Assembly: GCA_902571975.1 (NCBI GenBank)
Contig: CACGED010000005.1
Span: forward strand, 1 to 53,306
Length of the DNA: 53,306 nt
Direction: 5' to 3'
Source of the DNA: an uncultured Pelagibacteraceae bacterium
Lineage (GTDB): Bacteria > Pseudomonadota > Alphaproteobacteria > Pelagibacterales > Pelagibacteraceae
Shown: piece by piece, positions 44,554 through 53,306 of the stretch
How the letters are laid out: each line of letters starts with the position of its first letter
Position numbering within the stretch: position 1 is the first letter of the stretch
The notes under the pieces: model-generated
The model's input: the letters and a program-made list of their open reading frames with translations, nothing else
Told to the model about the DNA's origin: nothing
The model's database searches: none
Made by a program: the position numbers and the translations under genes

Positions 44554-46107
44554 TTAAAGTAGCTGCTCCTTATCTTTATTTTTAACTACATATAAAGAAG
44601 TTAATAATCTTGCTATAAAATATACCGAAAACAAAGTAGTTAAAATTCCAACACCTAAAGTTACTGAAAAACCTTTTACAGGTCCTGATCCCATAAAAAA
44701 CAAAATGAACGCTGCAATTAATGTTGTAATGTTTGCATCTAAAATAGTTGTTCTTGATTTTGTATATCCAGCATCAAAAGCTATTATTGGATTTTTTTCA
44801 TTTTTAGTCTCTTCTTTGATACGCTCAAAAATTAAAACATTTGCATCAACAGCCATACCAACTGTTAAAATGATACCTGCAATTCCAGGCAAAGTTAATG
44901 TTGCCTCAAATAAAGTTAAAATACCAATTAGCAAAAAGAGATTTGAAACAAGAGCTAAATTAGCAATTAACCCAAATGCTCTATATTTATAAATCATAAA
45001 TAAAATAACTAACAAGAAACCAATAAATAAAGATAAAATACCGGCATCTATTGAGTCTTGACCTAAATCTGGTCCAACTGTTCTTTCTTCAATTATATTT
45101 AAAGGTGCAGGCAAAGCTCCAGATCTAAGTAGCAAAGCAAGATCTGTTGCAGATTGAAAAGTAAAGTCACCTGAGATTTGTCCTGAACCACCTATTATAG
45201 GTTCTCTAATTGAAGGAGCGCTAATTATTTTACCATCTAATACTATTGCTAATTGTTTGCCAACCCCTGTACTAGTTGCTTTACCAAATTTTTTGGCACC
45301 TACTCTATCTAAAGTAAATGAAACTACTGTTTCATTTGTTTGTGAGTTCATTGATGGCTTTGCATCAACTAGGTTGTCACCACTTAAAATTATTCTTTTA
45401 CTAACAATTGCGTCTCTGGAACCATCTTCGAAAGATAATTTTTCAGTTCCAAAAGACTCTTCATTATTTTGTGAAATAAATTGGAATGTAAGATTTGCTG
45501 TTTTTCCAAGCAAAGATTTAATTCTATTTGGATCATCTAAGCCTGGTAATTCGACTAATATTCTATCATTACCTCTTTTTAGAATATTGGGCTCATTTGT
45601 TCCAACCTCATCAACTCTTCTTCTTACAATTTCAATTGCCTGATCTAGTGAAGAATTTTTTAATAAGACCAAACCATATCTAGAGTAATTTAATGAAAAA
45701 AGGTTTCCATCTTCTTGAACATCAAATTCATGTGATTTGTAAGTTGGATAATACGTATTAACATCACTTTCTTTGTCATTTAAAATATTTTTAACATTTT
45801 CAAATTCATTATTTGTCGCTTCAAATAAAATTGTATCTCCTTTGAGTGAAAAATTTTTAAGAGTTATTTGCTTTTCTTTAAAATATCTTTTTAATTCAAT
45901 TATTTTTGCTTGAAGCTTTTGAGTAATTACTGGCCGATTATCTATTTCAAGAAGCAAATAAGATCCACCTTGTAAATCTAAACCTAAGTTTATGTTTTTT
46001 GAAAAAAATTTATCATCAAATTTAACAAAATTTGAAAAAGCAAAATAGGAAAAAATAACTGTAAAAACAATTACTGAAATTATTCGTAATTTTGAAAAGT
46101 ATAACAC
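44554..46107 (-). CDS. secD: Protein translocase subunit SecD
   Basis: SecD (517 residues) has an N-terminal helix, NLGLDLQGGSYLLLEID near 40-56, a large periplasmic P1 domain with ILVELPGLDDPNRIKSLLG, and five C-terminal helices with VGMAVDANVLIFERIKEE. Together with SecF and YajC it forms the accessory translocon. The periplasmic domain is of ordinary size. The gene lies 12 bases downstream of yajC and 1 base from secF. Confidence 0.97.
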   Translation of the reverse strand: MLYFSKLRIISVIVFTVIFSYFAFSNFVKFDDKFFSKNINLGLDLQGGSYLLLEIDNRPVITQKLQAKIIELKRYFKEKQITLKNFSLKGDTILFEATNNEFENVKNILNDKESDVNTYYPTYKSHEFDVQEDGNLFSLNYSRYGLVLLKNSSLDQAIEIVRRRVDEVGTNEPNILKRGNDRILVELPGLDDPNRIKSLLGKTANLTFQFISQNNEESFGTEKLSFEDGSRDAIVSKRIILSGDNLVDAKPSMNSQTNETVVSFTLDRVGAKKFGKATSTGVGKQLAIVLDGKIISAPSIREPIIGGSGQISGDFTFQSATDLALLLRSGALPAPLNIIEERTVGPDLGQDSIDAGILSLFIGFLLVILFMIYKYRAFGLIANLALVSNLFLLIGILTLFEATLTLPGIAGIILTVGMAVDANVLIFERIKEETKNEKNPIIAFDAGYTKSRTTILDANITTLIAAFILFFMGSGPVKGFSVTLGVGILTTLFSVYFIARLLTSLYVVKNKDKEQLL

Positions 46108-46119
46108 TTTTTTGTTATG

Positions 46120-46404
46120 TTATTTTTTTGGTTCTGTAGAGCTTACTAAACCTTGAATTCCTGTTGCTCTGACAACTTCAACATTTACATTATCAGAAAT
46201 TTGAACCTCAACTTTTTCGTTATCAATTATTCTTTCAACAGTACCAACTATACCACCAGAAGTAATTACTTTGTCCCCTCTTTTAAGTGCTTCAACCATA
46301 GCTTTATGATCTTTTACTTTTTTCTGTTGAGGTCTAATAAGAAAAAAATAGAAAATAACAAAAATTAAAATTAAAGGTATAAATTGTCCAATTCCAGCAT
46401 CCAT
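46120..46404 (-). CDS. yajC: Preprotein translocase subunit YajC
   Basis: This 94-residue protein has one helix near residues 7-24 with the PQQKKVKDHKAMVEALKRGDKVITSGGIVG motif (quoted in part: PQQKKVKDHKAMV), which is characteristic of YajC. A short C-terminal tail follows. YajC associates with SecDF and SecYEG. The gene heads the yajC-secD-secF run. Confidence 0.96.
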   Translation of the reverse strand: MDAGIGQFIPLILIFVIFYFFLIRPQQKKVKDHKAMVEALKRGDKVITSGGIVGTVERIIDNEKVEVQISDNVNVEVVRATGIQGLVSSTEPKK

Positions 46405-46459
46405 ATCGTATCCTATTAAGTTAAGGCTATTTATCCTATCTATTATTCAAACTCAACTC

Positions 46460-47719
46460 TTAATTGATAGAAATTTTATCTATATTTGGCATATATGGCC
46501 TCAGAACATCTGGTATCAAAATAGATCCATCCTCCGTTTGATAGTTTTCCATAATTGCAATCATAGTTCTACCAACTGCTAATCCACTACCATTAAGTGT
46601 GCCAACAAATTCTTTTGAATTATTTTGTCCTTTATATCTTGCTTTCATTCTCCTTGCTTGGAAAGAACCACAAGATGAACAACTTGAAATCTCTCTATAC
46701 TTATTTTCAGATGGAAGCCAAACTTCAATGTCATAAGTTTTTTCTGCACTAAAACCCATATCACCAGTACACAATACTATTTTTCTATAAGGAAGTTTTA
46801 ACGCATCCAATATCACTGTAGCTGAGTTAGACATCCTCTCTAACTCCTCTGAACATTTATCGTTTTCTACAATACTTACTAGTTCCACTTTATAAAATTG
46901 GTGCTGCCTGATCATACCTTTAGTATCTTTACCGTAACTACCCGCCTCTTTTCTAAAACATGGCGTTGATGCAACTACTCTGATTGGTAATTCGTTCTTC
47001 TCTAAAATTTGATTTTTTACAATATTTGTCAAAATTACTTCAGCAGTTGGTATTAGAAACTTTCTTTCTTCACCTTCATCAAGTTTAATTTCAAATTGAT
47101 CATTTTCAAATTTTGGCAATTGTCCAGTACCAAACATTGTTTCAGCAGTTGCGATTAATGGAGGCGATATTTCTGTATAACCATTTTTTTGAGTATGTGT
47201 ATCAATCATAAAATTTGATATTGCTCTTTCTAATTGAGCTAATTCTTTTTTGACAAATACAAACCTAGAACCAGTAGTTTTTGTTGCTAAGTCAAAATCA
47301 AGCATATTTAATTTATCTCCTAGTTCATAATGAGATTTTGGCTTAAAATTAAATTCTTTTATTTCGCCCTTTTTTTCAATTTCTTTATTAGAATTTTCAT
47401 CTTGTCCTATCGGGACATCGCTCAATGGTATATTTGGTATAGATGATAAAATATCAGTAATCTGGCTCTGTAATTTTATTTGATTTTTATTAATTTCTTC
47501 AATTTTTAAAGAAAGTTCTTTTGATTTTTCGAATAAACTTTGGTCTTTCGATTTTGAAATAGACTTTTTTTCCATTTCAAATTTTTCTTTTTCTTGAATG
47601 AGTTTTCTATTTTCCCCATCTAAACTTAATATGTTATCAAGACTTATATCAATGTTTCGATTTTTAAGTCTTTCCTTAAAGTTTTCGAAGTCATTTCTGA
47701 TATCTTTAATATTGTGCAT
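46460..47719 (-). CDS. serS: Seryl-tRNA synthetase
   Basis: The start at 47719 (MHNIKDIRNDFENF) is chosen because it matches the conserved SerS N-terminus; an upstream in-frame start would add eight lysine-rich residues inside tatC. The 419-residue class II synthetase has an N-terminal coiled-coil arm (about 25-105), motif 2 with ASTPCFRKEAGSYGKDTKG and motif 3 with GSGLAVGRTMIAIMENYQ. It charges tRNA-Ser, one of which is encoded in the window. The 5' end overlaps tatC by 14 bases. Confidence 0.97.
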   Translation of the reverse strand: MHNIKDIRNDFENFKERLKNRNIDISLDNILSLDGENRKLIQEKEKFEMEKKSISKSKDQSLFEKSKELSLKIEEINKNQIKLQSQITDILSSIPNIPLSDVPIGQDENSNKEIEKKGEIKEFNFKPKSHYELGDKLNMLDFDLATKTTGSRFVFVKKELAQLERAISNFMIDTHTQKNGYTEISPPLIATAETMFGTGQLPKFENDQFEIKLDEGEERKFLIPTAEVILTNIVKNQILEKNELPIRVVASTPCFRKEAGSYGKDTKGMIRQHQFYKVELVSIVENDKCSEELERMSNSATVILDALKLPYRKIVLCTGDMGFSAEKTYDIEVWLPSENKYREISSCSSCGSFQARRMKARYKGQNNSKEFVGTLNGSGLAVGRTMIAIMENYQTEDGSILIPDVLRPYMPNIDKISIN

Positions 47720-48476
47720 TTTTTTCTGCTGCTTTCTTTTCAATTATTCCTACTGATATTATTGATAATTCATATAAAATTAATAATGGTATACCCAAAC
47801 CAATTTGAGTAATTGGATCTGGTGGAGTTAATATAGCCGCTGCTGCGAATATTATTACAACAACATATTTTCTTCTCTCTTTTAAAAATGTTGAGTTCAC
47901 TACCCCAATTCTAGCTAATAAACTTAATACTACTGGTAATTGAAAACTTAAACCAAATGCAAAAATAAGCTTCATTACTAATGATAAATATTCGTTTACT
48001 TTAGCTTCTAATTGAATTGGTAGATTGGTTGCTGCACCTAAACTCTCGAAGGATAAAAAAAACTTTATAGCTAAAGGCATTATTAAGTAATAAACTAACA
48101 TGCCTCCAAGCAAGAATAGAATTGGAGTTACCACCAAGTAAGGCATTATAGCTTTCTTTTCATGATTATATAGGCCAGGTGCTATAAATTTCCAAATTTG
48201 GATTAGTATAAATGGGCTTGTAATAAAAAAAGCAGCAAAAAAAGAAACCTTTAAGTATGTTAGAAATGTTTCTTGAAGAGCAGTAAATATTAATCTTCTA
48301 TTTGTGTTGTCATCCTTTACTGCATTTGCATATGGTTCAACTAAAAATCCATAAATGTACTCAGAAAAATAATAACAAATTACAAATAAAATAGCCAAAA
48401 ATATAAACGAGTTTATTAATCTTTTTCTTAATTCGGTTAAATGACTTATGAAACTTCCCTCTTTATCCTTACTCAT
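47706..48476 (-). CDS. tatC: Sec-independent translocase subunit TatC
   Basis: TatC (256 residues) has six membrane helices and the signature SHLTELRKRLINS near 10-22, then PFILIQIWKFIAPGLY, FAFGLSFQLPVVLSLLARIG and ILTPPDPITQIGLGIPLLILYE. It is the receptor for twin-arginine signal peptides of folded proteins. It overlaps tatB by 8 bases and serS by 14. The order tatA-tatB-tatC-serS is common in alphaproteobacteria. Confidence 0.97.
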   Translation of the reverse strand: MSKDKEGSFISHLTELRKRLINSFIFLAILFVICYYFSEYIYGFLVEPYANAVKDDNTNRRLIFTALQETFLTYLKVSFFAAFFITSPFILIQIWKFIAPGLYNHEKKAIMPYLVVTPILFLLGGMLVYYLIMPLAIKFFLSFESLGAATNLPIQLEAKVNEYLSLVMKLIFAFGLSFQLPVVLSLLARIGVVNSTFLKERRKYVVVIIFAAAAILTPPDPITQIGLGIPLLILYELSIISVGIIEKKAAEKNAQY

Positions 48477-48702
48477 CTTTTTTTTTCTCTTTATTTTCTG
48501 ATTTAAGTTTATCGTCTGTATCAGTATTTAAAGTTTCATTTGTTAAATCACTGACTTGTCCTTGGACATCACGAACATATCTTTTAGCTGAACCAATCCA
48601 TGAACCGATTTTTTTTAACATGTAAGGAAAATCTTTAGGACCTACTACAATAATTGCTATTGAGACTATGATTAGTATTTCTAGCCAGCCAATTGACGGC
48701 AT
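48469..48702 (-). CDS. tatB: Sec-independent translocase subunit TatB
   Basis: This 77-residue protein has an N-terminal helix MPSIGWLEILIIVSIAIIVVGPKDFP with the conserved Gly-Pro hinge, then an amphipathic helix and an acidic, Lys-rich tail. It starts 3 bases after tatA and overlaps tatC. TatB works with TatC in signal recognition. It is shorter than E. coli TatB (171), a common streamlined form. Confidence 0.94.
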   Translation of the reverse strand: MPSIGWLEILIIVSIAIIVVGPKDFPYMLKKIGSWIGSAKRYVRDVQGQVSDLTNETLNTDTDDKLKSENKEKKKDE

Positions 48703-48705
48703 TTG

Positions 48706-48903
48706 TTATTCTTTTTTATTAGAGTCTTGATTCTCTGAAATATTTTTAGTTTGGTCTTCATCAGTAACATCTGTAGCCATACCCTTTTTAAAACTTTTGA
48801 TCCCTTTAGCAACATCACCCATCAGGCTAGAGATTTTTCCTCTGCCAAAAAGTAAGACTACTAAAATTACTACAATTGCTATTTGCCAAAATCCTATACT
48901 CAT
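48706..48903 (-). CDS. tatA: Sec-independent translocase subunit TatA
   Basis: This 65-residue protein shows the TatA N-terminus [41 protein letters not shown] with the FGRGK hinge and an amphipathic helix, then a short charged tail. TatA forms the pore for folded substrates. It is the first of the tatA-tatB-tatC-serS run and lies 43 bases downstream of scpB. Confidence 0.95.
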   Translation of the reverse strand: MSIGFWQIAIVVILVVLLFGRGKISSLMGDVAKGIKSFKKGMATDVTDEDQTKNISENQDSNKKE

Positions 48904-48946
48904 AAATTATTTATAACCTTATTATTGATTTATTAAAAGTGATTTT

Positions 48947-49636
48947 TTAGGTTTCGTCAGATTTGAGGGTACTGCTTAACATTTCATCAATATCAGAATA
49001 AATATTTTCCTTTTTATCGACTTGTTTTTCTTTAAAAAATTTACCTGTTCCAAATATTGATGAGTCTACACTTGATGTATCGATTAGGCCCGCTGAACCT
49101 AATTCATTCACAGTTGGTAAATCAGACAATTTTTGTAAATTAAAATGACTTAAAAATTCATCTGTAGTTCCATATTGTATTGGTTTCCCAGGAACATTTT
49201 TTCTACCTTCGTGTTTAACCCAGTTTAACTCCATTAAGATTTCTAAAGTATTAGTTCCGAAAGCTACACCTCTTATCTCTTCAATTTCAGACCTTGTAAC
49301 GGGTTGGTGATAAACAATAATAGCAAGAGTTTCGATTGCAGCTCTAGATAATTTTTTTTCAACAGTTTTTTGTTCTGACATTAAAGAAGATAAATTAACT
49401 GAAGTTCTGAATGACCATTTATTAGATATGCAAATCAAATTAATACCTCTATTTGAGTAAAAATCTCTTAGTTTTTCCAGTGATTGTTGAATATCTGTTT
49501 GTTTAGATAATTTAGACTCTATTGTCTCAACTGAAAGAGGTTCGGCAGCAGCAAATACAATAGCTTCAATCTCTCTTTCTACGTCGGTGAGTTTAGTTGG
49601 AAAACTTACAATATTATTTTTTTTAATTTTGTTCAT
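48947..49636 (-). CDS. scpB: Segregation and condensation protein B
   Basis: ScpB (229 residues) has two winged-helix domains. Family features are EREIEAIVFAAAEPLSVETI, SRAAIETLAIIVYHQPVTRSEIEEIRGVAFG near 96-125, and GRKNVPGKPIQYGTTDEFLSHF. It binds Smc and ScpA in the chromosome condensin complex. It overlaps scpA by one base. The C-terminal 60 residues are low-complexity and variable. Confidence 0.95.
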   Translation of the reverse strand: MNKIKKNNIVSFPTKLTDVEREIEAIVFAAAEPLSVETIESKLSKQTDIQQSLEKLRDFYSNRGINLICISNKWSFRTSVNLSSLMSEQKTVEKKLSRAAIETLAIIVYHQPVTRSEIEEIRGVAFGTNTLEILMELNWVKHEGRKNVPGKPIQYGTTDEFLSHFNLQKLSDLPTVNELGSAGLIDTSSVDSSIFGTGKFFKEKQVDKKENIYSDIDEMLSSTLKSDET

Positions 49637-50370
49637 TAATTTTCTTTAATATAGATATCATCAAATAATTCTTTTTGTTTTAAAGATATATTGCCTTCTT
49701 TTACCAATTCTAAAGAGCCAGCAAAAATTCCAGCTTTACCTGTTTTTTTTAAATTAGGAGATTTATTAAATCCAGACGGAACCAACTCAGACAAATTTTT
49801 CCAATCATTAAGCGTGCCAAAGAACTCCTTTATTCTTTTAATAGCATCTTCAGTAGTAAAGACAGGAAGTTTGGGTATGTTCATAGTATGAAAATCTTTG
49901 GTCATGACTATCCCTGAATATGCTTTTAATAATTCAAATAAAGTTAAAGAAACTTTTTTATCATAAATCGACTTTACACCACTTTTAGAGCCACGCATAA
50001 AAACATCTCTACCTAATCTTTTTCTATCTAACATTTGAGAAGATAACAATCTAATTAGCTCTAATTTTTTTAATTGTAATTTAAGTTTCTCAGCAACTTC
50101 AAAAGCTTTAAACTCATCCTCATCAGTTTCAGGAAGTAATAATTTTGATTTCAAATAAGTAAGCCAAGTTGCCATTAACAAATATTCAGAAGCTATTTCT
50201 AAATTTAAATTTTCTTTTTCTATTAGATATTGATGAAATTGATCAGCAAGTTTTGTTATAGAAATTTTTTCTAAATCTACTTTTTGAGATTTAGCAAGAT
50301 CTAGTAAAATCTCAAGTGAACCACTGAAGTTATTTAAATTTACATTAAAGTCTAAAGAATCATCGGACAT
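49636..50370 (-). CDS. scpA: Segregation and condensation protein A
   Basis: ScpA (244 residues) is the kleisin subunit of the Smc complex. It has FSGSLEILLDLAKSQKVDLEKISITKLADQF (quoted in part: LEILLDLAKSQKVDLEKIS) at about 15-35, YLLMATWLTYLKSKLLLP near 65-82, and a C-terminal winged helix. It is coupled with scpB by a one-base overlap. It lies 11 bases downstream of nagZ. Confidence 0.95.
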   Translation of the reverse strand: MSDDSLDFNVNLNNFSGSLEILLDLAKSQKVDLEKISITKLADQFHQYLIEKENLNLEIASEYLLMATWLTYLKSKLLLPETDEDEFKAFEVAEKLKLQLKKLELIRLLSSQMLDRKRLGRDVFMRGSKSGVKSIYDKKVSLTLFELLKAYSGIVMTKDFHTMNIPKLPVFTTEDAIKRIKEFFGTLNDWKNLSELVPSGFNKSPNLKKTGKAGIFAGSLELVKEGNISLKQKELFDDIYIKEN

Positions 50371-50381
50371 TGTAAATCACT

Positions 50382-51335
50382 CTAACCTATAATTTTTATT
50401 AATTGTGATGTTTTTTTCGTTACAAATTTGTCTAGTTTTGGTGAATTTTGTGCAACTGTAACCATTTCACTTAAATTTCCATTGCAATGTAAGGCTAAAT
50501 TGCATCCAGCTAAAAAAGATTTTTTTACTCTAACATCAAGTTTATCTTTTAAAGCTTTCATTGAAAGGTCGTCTGTTAAAATTAGACTTTTAAATTTTAT
50601 TTTATTTCTTATTAAACTAATAATTTTTTTTGAATGAGTAACATTATTTTGTGGATCAATTTTTTGAAATAGTAAATGGCCTGTCATTGCGATTAATGCT
50701 TTCTTATTTTTAAAAGTATAAAAATCATTTTTAACTAAATAATCCTTATTTTTATTAATTTTAGGAAGATTTTTATGACTGTCGACTTTAGCTAAACCAT
50801 GGCCTGGAATGTGTTTCATCACTGTAGCAACACCATTTTTATGAAAATGATTGATACAGATATTTCCCATCGTTGATACTATTTTTTTGTTACTGGAAAA
50901 TGATCTGTCATCAACAATCTTATGAAAATTTTTTCTTTTAAGGTCTAGAACTGGAACTGTATTGATATTTATACCTAATAATTTTAATAGGTATGTAATT
51001 TGTTTAACATAAACATTATAATAAATATTAAACTTTTTTTTATCTCTATTAAATAGATTGCCGAAATATTCTGCTGTAAAAATAGAATTATCAATAAATT
51101 TTCTTAATCTACTAACTCTACCTCCCTCTTCATCTATCATAATAGGATAATTTTTATTTTTAAAAATTTTTTTAATAGAATTTGTTAGTTCTTTAGTTTG
51201 ATTTATAGAATTTATATTTCTAGAAAATAAAATAATTCCCCATGGTTTATATTTTTTTAAAAAACTTATTTCCTTTTTGGTAAGATATTTACCTTTTATT
51301 CCACAAATAAAAGATCTATGGGATTTATTTGTCAT
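50382..51335 (-). CDS. nagZ: Beta-N-acetylhexosaminidase (GH3, NagZ-like)
   Basis: This 317-residue enzyme removes N-acetylglucosamine from peptidoglycan fragments in cell-wall recycling. GH3 features are IMIDEEGGRVSRLR near 82-95, VMKHIPGHGLAKVDSHKNLP with the KHxPGHG loop, and LILTDDLSMKAL with the nucleophile aspartate. It is single-domain and without a signal peptide, so cytosolic. The position between a small membrane gene and scpA is the alphaproteobacterial arrangement. It overlaps the upstream membrane gene by 11 bases. Confidence 0.92.
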   Translation of the reverse strand: MTNKSHRSFICGIKGKYLTKKEISFLKKYKPWGIILFSRNINSINQTKELTNSIKKIFKNKNYPIMIDEEGGRVSRLRKFIDNSIFTAEYFGNLFNRDKKKFNIYYNVYVKQITYLLKLLGININTVPVLDLKRKNFHKIVDDRSFSSNKKIVSTMGNICINHFHKNGVATVMKHIPGHGLAKVDSHKNLPKINKNKDYLVKNDFYTFKNKKALIAMTGHLLFQKIDPQNNVTHSKKIISLIRNKIKFKSLILTDDLSMKALKDKLDVRVKKSFLAGCNLALHCNGNLSEMVTVAQNSPKLDKFVTKKTSQLIKIIG

Positions 51336-51588
51336 TATAAAGAAGTTCCCAAAAAGAATATTTATTTTTTTTCTTATTATTTTTAAATTCTACATACTCA
51401 ATAATATTTTCTGTATCATTTTTTAATAATATAAGATCTTTTTTGATAATATTAATTTTTTCATCAATTAAAGAAAGTGATCTGTAAGATTTCTTAATAT
51501 TTTCATCTGAAAAATAGTATCTGGCGGTAAAAAATATAAAGAAGAAAATTATAATAAGGAAAAAAAGATACTTTAGTTCTTTAATCAT
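51325..51588 (-). CDS. Small membrane protein with coiled coil
   Basis: This 87-residue protein has one N-terminal membrane helix (about 8-25) and a charged segment, about 35-70, that could form a coiled coil, with Ile and Leu at heptad spacing. In many relatives the place between argS and nagZ holds a SPOR-domain membrane protein; here no SPOR domain can be seen, so it may be a shortened remnant or an unrelated replacement. It overlaps argS by one base and nagZ by 11. I do not recognise its family. Confidence 0.6.
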   Translation of the reverse strand: MIKELKYLFFLIIIFFFIFFTARYYFSDENIKKSYRSLSLIDEKINIIKKDLILLKNDTENIIEYVEFKNNKKKNKYSFWELLYNDK

Positions 51589-53306
51589 TACATTTTTTCA
51601 GGTGTGTCTACACCCAAAATATTCATACCTGTTTTCAAAGTATTGGCTATAGATTTTAGGAAAACTAGTTTTTCCATTTTAATTGTATTGTCTTGATCGA
51701 TAAATCTTTTAGAAATATCTTCCTTACCCATATTCCAATAAGAGTGGAATTCAGAAGCTAATTCATAAAGATAAACTGAAATTCTATGTGGTTCTAATTT
51801 TTCTGAAGAAACTTCAACACATTTAGGCCATTCACTAATTTTTTTGAATAATTTTATTTCTTCATTCGCAAAATTAAAATCTGAATTCTTGATCTCAAGA
51901 TTGCTATTGATATCATTTTGGGTATTTCTAAAAACAGACGAAATTCTAGCATATGCATACTGAACATAGTAAATAGGATTTTCTTTCGATTTTTCTTTTA
52001 CTTTGTCAAAATCAAAATCAATTTCTGCATCACTGCTTCTGCTTAACATAATAAACCTTGTTGCGTCCTTACCCACTTCATTAATAAGATCCTCAATAGT
52101 AATATAATCACCTTTCCTTTTAGACATTTTAAAAGGTTTTTTATCTTTAATAAGTTTTACTAACTGACTAACTTTGCAAATTAATTTATTTTTTTCACCG
52201 GACAAAGCTTCAACTACAGAAGTAATTCTTTTAATATAACCAGCGTGATCGGCACCAAGTATATTTATAAGAATATTAAAATCTCTTTTTAATTTTGTAT
52301 TATGATAAGCAACATCACTTGCAAAATATGTCCATGATTTATCTTCTTTTTGAAGTGCTCTATCTTTATCATCACCAAATTCTGTAGATTTAAATAATAA
52401 TTGCTCTCTTTCCACCCAATTTTCGTTACTTTCTCCTTCGGGAGCTTTAATTTTTCCCTCATAAATATATTTTTTATCTTTTAAATTTTTAATTACTTCA
52501 TCAACTTCATTATTATTTATAACTTCAGTTTCGCTGGCAAAGTTATCATGTTTTATACCAAGATTTTCTAAATTAATTTTTATCAACTTTAAAGACTCTT
52601 GTATTGAAAGATGTTTTAGTTTTTCTGATACAGAGTCAAAGTTTTTAAAATCTAAATCTTTATTATTTGAAATTATTTTTTTTGCTATATCTATAAGATA
52701 GACTCCAGGATATAAATCCTTATCTTCCACAGGAAAAGTTTCACTATAAAGTATTTCTTTTATTCGTAAATAAACTGATTTTGTAAAATGAGAGATTTGA
52801 TTTCCATAATCATTAACATAATATTCTTTGGTAACTTTATGACCATTAAAAGATAAAAGATTAGATATTACATCTCCAAGTATAGCGCCTCTTGAGTGAC
52901 CCACGTGCAAAGGTCCAGTTGGATTGGCAGAAACAAACTCTACTAAATAACTATTTTTTTTCCCACTAGCACTATTTCCATATGATGAATTATTTAAGAC
53001 ATCTAATATAAAGCCATTCCAAAATTCATTTTTAAATTTTAGATTAATAAAACCTGGTTTTTCAATGCTAATTTCATCAATATTGCTATCACTATCTTTT
53101 ATTAAATCAGCTATCTGCTTAGCAAGTTCTATAGGAGGTTTTTTATTAATTTTGGATAAAACCATTGCAACATTTGTAGAAATGTCTCCACTAAACTTTG
53201 CAGGTGGAATGTCAACATTGATACCCGATAAATTATCTGTCAACTCTAACAAATTATCTTTGTGGGCTGACTTAATAACTTTTTCAATCTTTAATAAATA
53301 ATTTTC
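51588..53306 (-). CDS. argS: Arginyl-tRNA synthetase, 5' end outside window
   Basis: The frame stays open through the right edge, so the start is outside the window; an in-frame TTG at 53252 lies inside the conserved N-terminal domain and is not a start. The visible part (572 residues) has FSGDISTNVAMVL, the HIGH-like HVGHSRGAILGD, FVSANPTGP before it, the KMSKRKGD motif, and an alpha-helical anticodon domain. It charges tRNA-Arg. The stop is shared by one base with the small membrane gene. Confidence 0.96.
   Translation of the reverse strand, partial: ENYLLKIEKVIKSAHKDNLLELTDNLSGINVDIPPAKFSGDISTNVAMVLSKINKKPPIELAKQIADLIKDSDSNIDEISIEKPGFINLKFKNEFWNGFILDVLNNSSYGNSASGKKNSYLVEFVSANPTGPLHVGHSRGAILGDVISNLLSFNGHKVTKEYYVNDYGNQISHFTKSVYLRIKEILYSETFPVEDKDLYPGVYLIDIAKKIISNNKDLDFKNFDSVSEKLKHLSIQESLKLIKINLENLGIKHDNFASETEVINNNEVDEVIKNLKDKKYIYEGKIKAPEGESNENWVEREQLLFKSTEFGDDKDRALQKEDKSWTYFASDVAYHNTKLKRDFNILINILGADHAGYIKRITSVVEALSGEKNKLICKVSQLVKLIKDKKPFKMSKRKGDYITIEDLINEVGKDATRFIMLSRSSDAEIDFDFDKVKEKSKENPIYYVQYAYARISSVFRNTQNDINSNLEIKNSDFNFANEEIKLFKKISEWPKCVEVSSEKLEPHRISVYLYELASEFHSYWNMGKEDISKRFIDQDNTIKMEKLVFLKSIANTLKTGMNILGVDTPEKM

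Overview
The window looks like a chromosome segment of a streamlined marine alphaproteobacterium of the SAR11/Pelagibacterales type. The DNA is strongly AT-rich, genes overlap by 1-20 bases or are only a few bases apart, and A/T-ending codons dominate. Alphaproteobacterial blocks recur: plsX-ihfA-merR with a CBP3-type chaperone, mltB-rlpA-dacC-tmk-holB-metG-tatD, argS-nagZ-scpA-scpB-tatABC, an NDUFS4-like protein and CtaA. No rRNA, CRISPR array, transposase or phage structural gene is present. The assignment is inference from gene content and order.

Region 1 (1-4340) is accessory. It begins with a truncated GT9-like glycosyltransferase and a GT11 (fucosyltransferase-family) enzyme, as expected for a surface-polysaccharide variable region. 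A tyrosine recombinase follows, with a perfect 10-7-10 inverted repeat directly in front of it. Next come a 54-residue membrane peptide, a DUF2938 membrane protein, a GC-rich structured RNA candidate (about 3341-3533) ending in a long hairpin that abuts a minimal O6-alkylguanine-DNA alkyltransferase, and about 520 bases without a gene that hold a second hairpin/terminator candidate. This is the least explained part of the window.

Region 2 (4339-14773) holds two transporters, then hom, a small lipoprotein, argC, rpsI and rplM on the minus strand. Divergent from these is a plus-strand sulfur cluster of two O-acetylhomoserine sulfhydrylase paralogues flanking an alpha/beta hydrolase. CtaA (heme A synthase), a stand-alone chorismate mutase and ribosomal protein L33 follow.

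Region 3 (14774-30749) is core metabolism and cell envelope: merR, ihfA, plsX, rpmF and a CBP3-like chaperone; BamE; tRNA-Glu; glpX; an SbmA-like protein; an NDUFS4-like protein; tRNA-Pro; a zinc-ribbon membrane protein; nhaA; a glutathione peroxidase-like protein; then a minus-strand run from an MBL hydrolase to rarD through tatD, metG, holB, tmk, dacC, an RlpA-like lipoprotein and mltB.

Region 4 (30834-53306) holds tRNA-Ser, sdhE, recG, DUF502, an M48 lipoprotein, tRNA-Lys, tgt (all four zinc ligands substituted), a cyclophilin, coaD, gyrA and ssb, divergent uvrA and a PuuD-like membrane protein, secF-secD-yajC, serS, tatC-tatB-tatA, scpB-scpA, nagZ, a small membrane protein and a 5'-truncated argS.

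The strongest leads are the structured RNA in front of the alkyltransferase, the recombinase-adjacent inverted repeat, the zinc-ligand-less Tgt, and a shared leader motif upstream of both sulfhydrylase genes.
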